The notes beneath the pieces are model-generated. The model was not told where the DNA came from and ran no database searches. It saw nothing but the letters and a program-made list of their open reading frames with translations. A stretch of 64,000 bases of DNA from Gemmatimonadota bacterium (GTDB taxonomy: Bacteria > Latescibacterota > UBA2968 > GCA-2709665), in NCBI GenBank assembly GCA_028873695.1, contig JAPPNU010000060.1:44875-108874 (forward strand), written 5' to 3'. Shown in pieces: positions 43,646 to 51,737 of this stretch. Position 1 is the stretch's first letter, and the number at the start of each line of letters is the position of its first letter. A program made the position numbers and the translations under genes.

Positions 43646-44404
43646 TCAGGACTGCCAGACATAGACCTTCTTGTAGTAGGCCTTCTCAAATCCGTTGCGT
43701 TCGAGATTTCCAAGCGACGTCTTCAGCATCGCCAAGGTCTCGCTGCAGGCCACCCGGCAACCCAGTTCCGCGGCGCGATTCAGCCGGGCTCGGATCAGCG
43801 CATTCTGGCTGCCTTTTCCTCTGTGCGCCTCCGCGGTCCCGGCCCATCCCAGATAGGCGAATTCTCCATCGTGGGCCAGTATCGCGGCGCTGACGGGCGT
43901 GTCGCCGTCATATGCCAGGAAATGGTCGAATCCGTCCCGATCGACACATTGGAAGAAGAACGAACACGGCCAGGGCTCGAATATGCGGAGAATCGCATCC
44001 TTCCGGCTTTCGACCTCGCGTCCTGATACCCGGCGCACGGCCAGGCCGGCCGGGAACGGGTCCACGTTTTCAACGGGACGAATCAGCGTGGGATAGGTGG
44101 TTCCTTTAAACGGTTTGAGACCGTTGTCCCCCAGCCACCCGGTCATTTCCTCTTCCTGAGGGTTCGGACTCATCCAGAAGAAAAACCGTTGGATCTTCGA
44201 TTCGCTGAATACGTTCAGGATTTCCAGCAAATCGTTCTTGGAAACCCTCCTCCCGCATCCGAAAAAGAACACGCCATTCCGATTAGCCGATGGATAGGGC
44301 GCTGAGGCAGAAGGAGGATCGAGTGTGACGACGGCGCTATCAGATGGTACCTGGATCCTCGAATCGCGTGGAACGCACTCGAGTTCTCTCTGCCTGATCG
44401 CCAT
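43646..44404 (-). CDS. GNAT-family acetyltransferase-like protein
   Basis: The 252-residue product has a C-terminal GNAT acetyl-CoA site AYLGWAGTAEAHRGKGSQNALI, then AELGCRVACSETLAMLKTSLGNLERNGFEKAYYKKVYVW, the closing strands of the fold. Its N-terminal half resembles another GNAT-like domain (FFFWMSPNPQEEEMTGWLGDNGL). The substrate is unknown. Coding-like sequence (SPIDVTPDEIARRL) continues 17 codons upstream of this ATG to a GTT preceded by GAGAGGAG at the uvrA stop, so the true start may be there. Confidence 0.78.
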   Translation of the reverse strand: MAIRQRELECVPRDSRIQVPSDSAVVTLDPPSASAPYPSANRNGVFFFGCGRRVSKNDLLEILNVFSESKIQRFFFWMSPNPQEEEMTGWLGDNGLKPFKGTTYPTLIRPVENVDPFPAGLAVRRVSGREVESRKDAILRIFEPWPCSFFFQCVDRDGFDHFLAYDGDTPVSAAILAHDGEFAYLGWAGTAEAHRGKGSQNALIRARLNRAAELGCRVACSETLAMLKTSLGNLERNGFEKAYYKKVYVWQS

Positions 44405-44449
44405 CAGGCGCCGCGCGATCTCATCGGGGGTAACGTCGATTGGCGAAAC

Positions 44450-47320
44450 CTATCTCCTCTCCAGGTGCGGCTTCAGGAACTGTCCCGTATACGAACGCTC
44501 AACAGCGGCCACCGCCTCCGGAGGACCGGTGGCAATGACGTCCCCTCCATTGTGCCCGCCCTCCGGGCCGAGGTCGATCACGTAGTCGGCGGTCTTGATC
44601 ACGTCCAGGTGATGTTCGATGACCACAACGGTATGCCCGGCGTCGACGAGGCCGTTGAGGGCGTCGAGCAGCTTCTGGACGTCGGCCAGGTGCAATCCCG
44701 TGGTCGGCTCGTCCAGGATGTAGAGATTGTGTCTTCCGCGTTTGACTTTACCCAGTTCGCTGGCCAATTTGATGCGCTGCGCCTCTCCGCCAGAGAGGAT
44801 GGTGGCCGGATGCCCGATCTTCAGGTAGCCCAGCCCCAGGTCGTCGAGCACAGTAAGCTTGTGGGCAATCAGGTTGTTCCCATGGAAAAACGTGACACCC
44901 TCTTCGATGGACGTTTCGAGGACGTCGGCAATGGTCTTATCCCGATAGGTGATCTCGAGCGTCTCGTCGTTGTAGCGTGCGCCCTTGCAGGTGGGACAGG
45001 GAACGGAAACGTCGGGCATGAAGGCGAAGCTGGTCTTGATCTCACCTTCTCCCGTGCACTCTTCGCAGCGGCCGCCCTTGACGTTGAAACTGAATCGGGA
45101 GGCCGTATATCCGCGTCGTGCGGCTTCCCCGGTGGATGCGAAACATCTGCGGATATTGTCATAAAACCCGATGTACGTCGCGGGATTGGATCGTGGAGAC
45201 CGGCCGATGGCGGTCTGATCGATGTTGATGACGTCTCCCACGTGTTCGTGGCCCGAGAGGTCGTCGTGATCGCCGGAGAAAACCCGGCTGTCGTGAAACA
45301 GATTGTAGAGCTTCTTGTACAACACTTCGTGAATCAGCGTACTCTTGCCCGAGCCGGACGCGCCGGTAATGCACGTGAAGACACCAAGCGGGATCTCAAC
45401 GTCGATATTGTTGAGGTTGTTCGCCCGCGCGCCTCTGATCCGAATCGCCTTTGCGTTCATTTCGCGGCGGCGGACAGGCAAGTCAATTCGTCGCGACCCG
45501 CTCAGGTATTGTGCGGTTGGCGACTCCCGGCACCGGAGTACCTCGTTGAAAGGACCCGTAACGACGACATGACCGCCGTGTACGCCGGGTCCCGGACCCA
45601 TTTCGATGATGTGATCGGCGGCGCGTATGGTTTCCTCGTCGTGTTCGACGACAATAACCGTGTTGCCGATATCCCGGAGCCGCCGCATGGTGCTGATCAT
45701 CTTCGCATTGTCTTTGGGGTGCAGCCCAATGCTGGGCTCGTCGAGAACGTACAACATTCCCATGAGCCCGGAGCCGATCTGGGTGGAGAGGCGGATGCGT
45801 TGAGATTCGCCGCCGGAAAGCGTACCCGTCGGGCGGTTGAGGTTGAGATAGTCCAGACCGATGCCGATCAGGAGTTCGAGGCGGGACGAGATTTCGTGGA
45901 TGATCTGCGAGGCGACTTCCTTCTGTTTCTCGGGTATGGCAAGTTCCGCGAGAAAGGTCAGCAGATCAGGCAGATGCATTTCACCGAGACTATGGATGTT
46001 GTGGTTTTCGATTGTGACCAGAAGGCGTTGTTTCTTCAACCGCTCGCCGCCGCAATCCGGACAGGGGTTCTCAACCATGACTTTACGCAGATAATCCTCC
46101 ATACCTCCGTGCGCCGCGCCCTTCTGCCTGTACCGGCGATACTGGCGTTCGATCTGATTGATGACGCCGTCGTAACGAAACTCGCGCCCGATATATTTCG
46201 CGCCGACTTTAGCGTCGGGCGGCTGTTCGATGACGACTTTTTCGTCGCGTGTCCCGTGCAGGAGCAGGTCTCGTACATCGTCGGAAAGGTCCTTGTAGGG
46301 GGTGTCGAGGTCGAAGTCATACTTTCTGGACAGGCTGTAGAGTATGCGCCCGCCCCAGGTGTTGACGTCGTACTTCAGCGCTTCTTTCACGAATGCGCCT
46401 TCCCGCAAACTGCGATCTTTGTCGGGGGCGACCAGGTCGGGGTGGGCCTTGAGATAGGTCCCCAGACCCGAGCACGTCACGCAGGCGCCGGCGGGATCAT
46501 TGAACGTAAACATCCCGTGATGCATGCGGCCGGCGACAACGCGCGCGGACGATCCACCGAGTCTCCGGTGGAAGGCGGCCTCTGCTGCCTTGCCGATATC
46601 GGTGAGAACGCGGAAACTAAGGAACCCCTCGCCAATTACCTCGAGGCCGTGCGTGAGGGACGTCACGATCTGCTTGTCCAGACCCTCGCGGACGATAAAG
46701 CGATCCACGATCACTTCGATCCTGTAGTCTTCGTCTTCATCCAGATCGATTTCCTCGCTCAGGTCGTGAACCGACTCTCCGATACGCACCCTGCGGTAAC
46801 CCTTGGTGCGCACGTCATCGAAGAGGTAGGCGTAGTCTTCGCCATAGAACTTGAGTACCGGTGCGCGAACTTCGACCTCCGCGCCGTCCGGCAGGGCCAG
46901 CAGATGTTCCATCATCTGATGCGGGGTCCAGACTTTGACTTTCTCTCCGGTGACAGGGCACCGCGGTTGCCCGATACCTGCAAAGAGCATGCGCAGATAG
47001 TCCGACAGGTCCGTCATCGTTCCCACGGTCGAGCGGGGATTTTTCATCACGGTCTTCTGTTCTATGGAAACGACCGGAGAGAGGCCGTTTACGAAGTCGA
47101 CGTCGGGCTTCTTCAACTGCGAGACGAATCGCCGGGCAAAGGTGGAAAGCGACTCCATGAATCGCCGCTGCCCTTCGGCATATACCGTATCGAAAGCCAG
47201 GGAGGACTTCCCTGAGCCGCTCACGCCCGTGACAACGACCAGCTTGTCGCGAGGAATTTCGAGATGGATATTCCGGAGGTTGTTTTCGCGGGCGCCTTTG
47301 ACTTCAATGGTGGATCTCAT
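44450..47320 (-). CDS. uvrA: UvrABC excinuclease subunit A
   Basis: The 956-residue tandem ABC ATPase scans DNA for lesions in nucleotide excision repair. It has both Walker A motifs (GVSGSGKSSLAFDTVYAEGQ near 31-50; GASGSGKSTLIHEVLYKK), two LSGGE signatures (TGTLSGGESQRIRL, ATILSGGEAQRIKLA) and the C-terminal zinc module CEEC...CPTC. Another CPDCGGERL lies in the middle. The first zinc module keeps only its second pair (GACVTCSGLG) and lacks the usual preceding C-x2-C, and CPVTGEKV replaces the usual CPxCG. This marks a UvrA subgroup or paralogue. A segment matching the UvrB-binding domain is present. Confidence 0.93.
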   Translation of the reverse strand: MRSTIEVKGARENNLRNIHLEIPRDKLVVVTGVSGSGKSSLAFDTVYAEGQRRFMESLSTFARRFVSQLKKPDVDFVNGLSPVVSIEQKTVMKNPRSTVGTMTDLSDYLRMLFAGIGQPRCPVTGEKVKVWTPHQMMEHLLALPDGAEVEVRAPVLKFYGEDYAYLFDDVRTKGYRRVRIGESVHDLSEEIDLDEDEDYRIEVIVDRFIVREGLDKQIVTSLTHGLEVIGEGFLSFRVLTDIGKAAEAAFHRRLGGSSARVVAGRMHHGMFTFNDPAGACVTCSGLGTYLKAHPDLVAPDKDRSLREGAFVKEALKYDVNTWGGRILYSLSRKYDFDLDTPYKDLSDDVRDLLLHGTRDEKVVIEQPPDAKVGAKYIGREFRYDGVINQIERQYRRYRQKGAAHGGMEDYLRKVMVENPCPDCGGERLKKQRLLVTIENHNIHSLGEMHLPDLLTFLAELAIPEKQKEVASQIIHEISSRLELLIGIGLDYLNLNRPTGTLSGGESQRIRLSTQIGSGLMGMLYVLDEPSIGLHPKDNAKMISTMRRLRDIGNTVIVVEHDEETIRAADHIIEMGPGPGVHGGHVVVTGPFNEVLRCRESPTAQYLSGSRRIDLPVRRREMNAKAIRIRGARANNLNNIDVEIPLGVFTCITGASGSGKSTLIHEVLYKKLYNLFHDSRVFSGDHDDLSGHEHVGDVINIDQTAIGRSPRSNPATYIGFYDNIRRCFASTGEAARRGYTASRFSFNVKGGRCEECTGEGEIKTSFAFMPDVSVPCPTCKGARYNDETLEITYRDKTIADVLETSIEEGVTFFHGNNLIAHKLTVLDDLGLGYLKIGHPATILSGGEAQRIKLASELGKVKRGRHNLYILDEPTTGLHLADVQKLLDALNGLVDAGHTVVVIEHHLDVIKTADYVIDLGPEGGHNGGDVIATGPPEAVAAVERSYTGQFLKPHLERR

Positions 47321-47352
47321 CGATGGCCTTAAAAAAACTGAGCTGACAGGAA

Positions 47353-47561
47353 CGAAACACCGAGAGAGCGAAACTACGAATGAACGAAACTACGAAACTA
47401 CGAGACTACGAGAGAGCGAAACTACGAATGAACGAAACTACGAAAGGGCGAAACTACGAGTCTACGAAACTACGAAAGAGCGGGAATATATCACTCACCT
47501 ACTCGCCTGTTCGTTTTTTCGTTTTTTCGTATTCTCGTCTATTCGTATTCTCGTCTACTCG
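47353..47561. repeat. R4 element copy B: 17 exact 8-bp CGA units facing 8 inverted units
   Basis: Units start at 47353 and every 8 bases to 47481 without a single slip: CGAAACTA, CGAATGAA, CGAGAGAG, CGAGACTA and similar, ending CGGGAATA. After TATCACTCACCTACTCGCC, TCG recurs at 47503 and every 8 bases to 47559 (TCGTATTC, TCGTCTAT, TCGTTTTT). The minus-strand nucleotidyltransferase stop codon (47555-47557) is inside the last right-hand units. An 8-base period excludes selection as codons. Confidence 0.82.
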
Positions 47562-48478
47562 CCATCGTAGTAATACGCGGGTTCTTCCACTTCAACCCGG
47601 CTCTTCTCGGTCAGGTGGATCGGACTCGACAGCTTCTGGATGACTTCCTGCCGGACGAGCCATTCGCACGCCGCTTCAAGGCCGCCGCCCTGGATCTTTT
47701 TCTGGAAATAGTCGCTGATTTCCGAGAGTTTGCGCACTTCGGACGAATCTTCGAGGTAGTCCAACAGCGGGCGAAACAGGTCCGGCGTCCTTTCCTCGAG
47801 ATAGTGATTGACCAGATCGAGCACGCATTTGACGGATTCGTAAGTCTTGGATTGATTTACAAAGTCTGTGTAGACGGCGTTGAATAATGCTGGATTGTAT
47901 TTGAGCGCCTGATGGACCACTTCCCGGCCGGGCGCTTCGTTGTGCAGGATCACCTGGATCGACGCCAGGTCGCGCACAACCTGCATGAGCCACCAGAAGC
48001 TGTATTCAAAGTCCTTCTTCAGGTAGAAGTACTTCTCCGCTTTATTGAGCGAAGGTATCAGAAAACTTGCGTGCCTCAACAGTTGGTACGCCCGGTCTCG
48101 TGCTCCGATGTGATCGATGGCGTCGTACCATCTCGCTACGGAATCGTCTTTCGTGAAGAGAAGGGTGCTCTTCGAAAACGTAAAGTCCAGCCAACCGCCG
48201 CCGAGATCGCCCTCGATCCGGCGTTTGAAGACGTTGCGGGGTATGCGCTGCGCATGGATGTTGACATCGTCTTCACAGAGCGTTACATGTCCTTCTTTCA
48301 CGCCCTCCTGCATGATGATCCAGAGATCGATATCCGAATTCACCCAGACTTCGTCGTGGGACAGACTGCCAAACAGAATCGCGGCGAGTACCGTACGGTC
48401 CTTTTCGAGTTTTCCGACCAGAGATGAAAGCGCGCTCCGGTAGTGTTTCCGGATTTCGTCCGGCGTGGCTGGTGACAT
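47555..48478 (-). CDS. nucleotidyltransferase with C-terminal helical/winged-helix region
   Basis: A 307-residue protein from the ATG at 48478 (GGAG ten bases ahead); longer starts at 48490 and 48520 exist. It has the polymerase-beta-type motif ILFGSLSHDEVWVNSDIDLWIIM with both metal aspartates and a helical middle (FEYSFWWLMQVVRDLASIQVILHNEAPGREVV). A C-terminal segment (ACEWLVRQEVIQKLSSPIHLT) looks like a winged helix. It resembles aminoglycoside/antitoxin-type nucleotidyltransferases; the target is unknown. It is divergent from the 5'-nucleotidase gene. Its stop lies in an R4 array. Confidence 0.8.
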   Translation of the reverse strand: MSPATPDEIRKHYRSALSSLVGKLEKDRTVLAAILFGSLSHDEVWVNSDIDLWIIMQEGVKEGHVTLCEDDVNIHAQRIPRNVFKRRIEGDLGGGWLDFTFSKSTLLFTKDDSVARWYDAIDHIGARDRAYQLLRHASFLIPSLNKAEKYFYLKKDFEYSFWWLMQVVRDLASIQVILHNEAPGREVVHQALKYNPALFNAVYTDFVNQSKTYESVKCVLDLVNHYLEERTPDLFRPLLDYLEDSSEVRKLSEISDYFQKKIQGGGLEAACEWLVRQEVIQKLSSPIHLTEKSRVEVEEPAYYYDGE

Positions 48479-48615
48479 CGATAGCTCCATCGTCACTTTA
48501 TAATGAACGCGAGGCAGCACATGATATACGCAGGTACGGTTCAGGTGTCAAGGTCAATTGCCCGAAAACACCGGACTCCCGCGGCCCGCTTTCCATGATA
48601 TCCGACGGAGGAACC

Positions 48616-51021
48616 ATGTTTCATCGAATCCAGCTATGGGGTCCGGCTGTCGTCCTGTTGATCTGTCTTCTTACAGTGTCCGGCGCCGCGCCCGCCGGCG
48701 AGTTCAAACTCACCATTCTGCACAACAACGACGGCGAGTCCCAGCTGATAAACGCTGGAGAGGGCCTGGAAGACTTCGGCGGCGTGGACCGATTCAAGAC
48801 CCTGGCAGATCAGCTCAAAGCCGAAGCACGGATGGACGGCGGCGTGATCATGGTATCGTCGGGCGACAACTTCCTCGCCGGCCCCGAATTCAACGTCAGC
48901 CTCAGGCGTCCGGATTCCGAACCCTTCTACGACACCCTGGCGATGGACCTGATCGGGTACGACGCGGTATGCATCGGAAACCACGACCTGGACTTCGGAC
49001 CGGACGTCCTGGCCAGGTTCATTTCCGGTTACAGCCTCACGCGCCCGCCGTATCTCAGCGCCAATCTGGATTCCGGGGACGAACCGGAACTGGCGGATCT
49101 CGTCGCTTCCGGCCGAATCGCCGGGAGCGCGGTCGTCAGCGTCGGCGGCGAACGTATCGGCGTCGTAGGCGCCACCACCCCGGACCTGGCGTTCATCTCC
49201 AGTCCGCGAAACGTGAGGGTCGACCGCAGGCTGAGGGAAGCCATCCAGTCCGAAGTGAACGGGCTGGCGCTGCGCGGGGTGCGTATCATCGTTCTGATCA
49301 GCCACCTCCAGTCCATTGACTACGATCTGGAGCTCGCGCGGGAATTGCGGGGCGTGGACGTGGTGATCGCGGGCGGCGGCGACGACATCCTGGCAAATCC
49401 TGGGACGCGTCTCATTCCCGGCGACGAAACCGAGATCTCCGGACCGTACCCGATAGTCGAACAGGGTGCAGATGGAAACGACGTCCACGTTGTCACCACC
49501 GCGGGTAATTATCGCTACGTGGGCCGGTTCGTGGCCAGTTTCAATGCTGCCGGCGTCATTACATCAGTCGACCGGGACACCAGCGGTCCGGTGCGGGTGG
49601 CCGGCGGCGACCAGCCGGATGCCGTGGACCCCGACGAGGACGTCCGGAACCGGGTGGTCACCCCGGTCAATGATGCACTTGCTTCCCTGGCTTCAAATCA
49701 GGTGGGAACGTCGGAGGTTGCACTCGACGGCGTGAGGAGCAGGATCCGGACCCGGGAGACCAACGAAGGCAACCTGGTGGCCGATGCCCTCCGATGGCAG
49801 AGCGCACAGCTTGCCTCGTCGTTCGGCGTTCCCGTCCCTCAGGTGGGCATCGCGAACGGAGGGGGAATACGCAACGCCAGCGAGATACCAGCAGGTGCGG
49901 TATCCGAACTCACGTCCTTCGACATGCTGCCGTTCCCCAACTTCGTCACCGTCGTGCCCGCCGTTCCTGCGGCGCAATTCAGGGAAATCATGGAGAACGC
50001 GGTTTCGAAGGTAGAACACAATTCAGGGCGATTCGCCCAGATTTCGGGCTTTACGATGGTCTGGAATCCCGACGGCGTGGCTCAGGAACTGGATGAAAGT
50101 GGAAACGTCGCGCGACGCGGGGGCCGTATTGTGGAGATCTCCCTCGACACGGGCGCCGGAATCGTCGACAACGGACGCGTCGTACCGGGCGCGCCGGACA
50201 TTCACGTGGCGACCGTTGACTTCCTCGCCAGGGGCGGCGACCAGTACCCCTATCGGGGCGCGCGATTCACGCGTCTGGGCGTAACCTACCAGCAGGCGCT
50301 TGTCAACTTCATCAGGGAAGGCCTCATGGGCCGGATCACGGCGGCGGCCTATCCGGAAGGCGGACAGGGCCGGATTACCACCGGGCGACCGAAACCGGCG
50401 GACGAGTCGAACGTCTCGAACCGCTCGGTCGTTCACGTGTTCCTGTCGCGAGACGGCGGGCCCACATCGGACGTCCGGATCGAATTCTCGCGTTCCGTTT
50501 CCGGCCGGGCGAGGGAGTATCGGTGGAGGGGCACAACCGACGGCGAAGGACGCGCCACAATAGAAATCCGACATGAAGGCTCCGGAAGTGTTTCGGGCTA
50601 CTACGCGGTTCGCGCAGTGGATATCGCGGGCAATACGGTCTCCAAATGGAAAAGTGTCCCTATCAACGGCGGGCGGGAAATCACGCTTCTCCTGCCGGCA
50701 GGCGGCGTCGCCCGCGTTGCGGACGAAAGTTCGCTGGCTCCGGAGACCCTGGCGCTCTATCCGAACAGACCCAACCCGTTCAATCCCTCAACCCGGATTG
50801 TCTACCGGATCCCTGAACCTGGGCGGGTCGACCTTACGATCTACAATGTGCTGGGCCAGCAGGTACGGGTTCTGGTACGGGATCACCAGAGCCGGGGCCG
50901 GTACGAGGTCCTGTGGGACGGAAGGAACGGGTTCGGACGTTCCGTTTCCGGCGGCGTATATTTCTATCGGCTGGCGCATCCGGGCGGCGCGATAACCAAT
51001 CGCATGCTCCTGGTCAAATAA
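48616..51021 (+). CDS. secreted 5'-nucleotidase/UDP-sugar-hydrolase with FlgD-like C-terminal domain
   Basis: The 801-residue product has a signal peptide ending SGAAPAGE. The calcineurin-type domain has LTILHNNDGESQ, SSGDNFLAGPEF, IGNHDLDFG and LISHLQSID. The 5'-nucleotidase substrate domain follows with TNEGNLVADALRW and NGGGIRNASEI, then an Ig-like segment. The C-terminus LYPNRPNPFNPSTRIVYRIP...GVYFYRL is the FlgD-like/por-secretion-type module seen in Bacteroidota and allied phyla. It probably releases phosphate from nucleotides at the cell surface. GGAGG lies four bases before the ATG. Confidence 0.9.
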   Translation: MFHRIQLWGPAVVLLICLLTVSGAAPAGEFKLTILHNNDGESQLINAGEGLEDFGGVDRFKTLADQLKAEARMDGGVIMVSSGDNFLAGPEFNVSLRRPDSEPFYDTLAMDLIGYDAVCIGNHDLDFGPDVLARFISGYSLTRPPYLSANLDSGDEPELADLVASGRIAGSAVVSVGGERIGVVGATTPDLAFISSPRNVRVDRRLREAIQSEVNGLALRGVRIIVLISHLQSIDYDLELARELRGVDVVIAGGGDDILANPGTRLIPGDETEISGPYPIVEQGADGNDVHVVTTAGNYRYVGRFVASFNAAGVITSVDRDTSGPVRVAGGDQPDAVDPDEDVRNRVVTPVNDALASLASNQVGTSEVALDGVRSRIRTRETNEGNLVADALRWQSAQLASSFGVPVPQVGIANGGGIRNASEIPAGAVSELTSFDMLPFPNFVTVVPAVPAAQFREIMENAVSKVEHNSGRFAQISGFTMVWNPDGVAQELDESGNVARRGGRIVEISLDTGAGIVDNGRVVPGAPDIHVATVDFLARGGDQYPYRGARFTRLGVTYQQALVNFIREGLMGRITAAAYPEGGQGRITTGRPKPADESNVSNRSVVHVFLSRDGGPTSDVRIEFSRSVSGRAREYRWRGTTDGEGRATIEIRHEGSGSVSGYYAVRAVDIAGNTVSKWKSVPINGGREITLLLPAGGVARVADESSLAPETLALYPNRPNPFNPSTRIVYRIPEPGRVDLTIYNVLGQQVRVLVRDHQSRGRYEVLWDGRNGFGRSVSGGVYFYRLAHPGGAITNRMLLVK

Positions 51022-51071
51022 CGTCCGGCACAGACCGGACTCCCGTCGGCAGCCTTCCGCCTTCCGTTCAC

Positions 51072-51100
51072 TTGACGAAACCGACCGTTTCCGGTATATT
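51072..51100 (+). promoter_or_regulatory. sigma-70-like promoter of the 51148 gene
   Basis: TTGACG (51072-51077), a 17-base spacer and TATATT (51095-51100): 10 of 12 consensus positions. It points to the small membrane-protein gene with a leader of about 40 bases. Confidence 0.68.
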
Positions 51101-51147
51101 TCCGTATAGATCCCGGTAAGTTCTGTACTCTTCCGGAGACGGTAGGG

Positions 51148-51423
51148 ATGTTGTTTTCCTGCAGACGGATTCATCCTGTCGTCGTTTTCGCTCTGGCGAT
51201 ATTCGCGGCTTACCTTGCGGTATTTTTGGTTGCCGCTTTCCCAGGACACGATCACGATCAACAATGTACCGTCTGCGCCTGGTTCAACAACCTGAGCATC
51301 AGCCTTCCGGCAGTGCTGGTGCTGCAACTTTGCTTTCTGTATTTCAGACAGGCCTTTTTCTCGTTTCGTTCTCCGCGCTCTTCCCTCCTTCTGCCAGACG
51401 GACGCGCCCCGCCCGTGTCCTGA
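51148..51423 (+). CDS. small His/Cys membrane protein (DUF2946-like)
   Basis: A 91-residue protein with a signal/membrane helix (VVVFALAIFAAYLAVFLVAAF), the motif PGHDHDQQCTVCAW, and a second hydrophobic segment (ISLPAVLVLQLCFLYF). HxH followed by CxxC between two membrane helices suggests metal binding at the outer face of the inner membrane. Similar short proteins are found near metal transport genes. It has its own promoter, is followed by a terminator-like hairpin, and precedes a lipoprotein and a TonB receptor. Confidence 0.62.
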   Translation: MLFSCRRIHPVVVFALAIFAAYLAVFLVAAFPGHDHDQQCTVCAWFNNLSISLPAVLVLQLCFLYFRQAFFSFRSPRSSLLLPDGRAPPVS

Positions 51424-51737
51424 TCCATTCTCACGTGTCTTGATGACACGTCCTCCTTGCTTTCAATTTTTCAAACAGGATTACCAGGTCGGCCCTGGCT
51501 TGAATCCGCGCATGTAGAAATGTGCCTCGGCTCTGCACGCGGATAGACTCTCGGGACCGCGTATCGTGCAGTCCCGCCCCTCTCCGGGTCAGGTTATATC
51601 CGCAATGGCGGAAAACCAGCCCCGGCCATTTGGCATTTCGCCAGCATGCCGGCACAACCACAGTTCGTCTACCGCGCCGGCGGATGCTCACGCGAGAATC
51701 GGGGCGAAGTGAGATTCCGGTACACAGGAGAACATTA
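51424..51737. other. 314-base leader region before the lipoprotein gene
   Basis: Besides the hairpin at 51433 there is an inverted pair CGGGAC/GTCCCG (51552-51576) and other short GC-rich pairs, so a structured leader is possible. No cobalamin-box sequence or other known riboswitch core could be recognised, and no reading frame looks like a gene. Confidence 0.45.
51433..51460 (+). terminator. terminator-like hairpin after the small membrane-protein gene
   Basis: ACGTGTC and GACACGT form a 7-bp stem with a five-base loop, followed by CCTCCTTGCTTTCAATTTTT. It starts ten bases after the stop codon. Confidence 0.42.

Noticed and set aside
44465..47215. Very long plus-strand reading frame opposite uvrA
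   Set aside because: Antisense shadow of a clear UvrA gene in GC-rich DNA; no family motif or ribosome site.
47353..47561. CRISPR array
   Set aside because: Units are 8 bases with no repeat-spacer structure, half are inverted, and no cas genes are present.
47353..47561. Small repeat-encoded proteins (ETTKLR / YSRLFVF type)
   Set aside because: The 8-base period gives different peptides in every frame and there is no ribosome site; the peptides are by-products of the array.
51424..51737. Cobalamin or other riboswitch ahead of the lipoprotein/TonB genes
   Set aside because: Short inverted repeats exist, but no B12-box or other known riboswitch core sequence could be identified.
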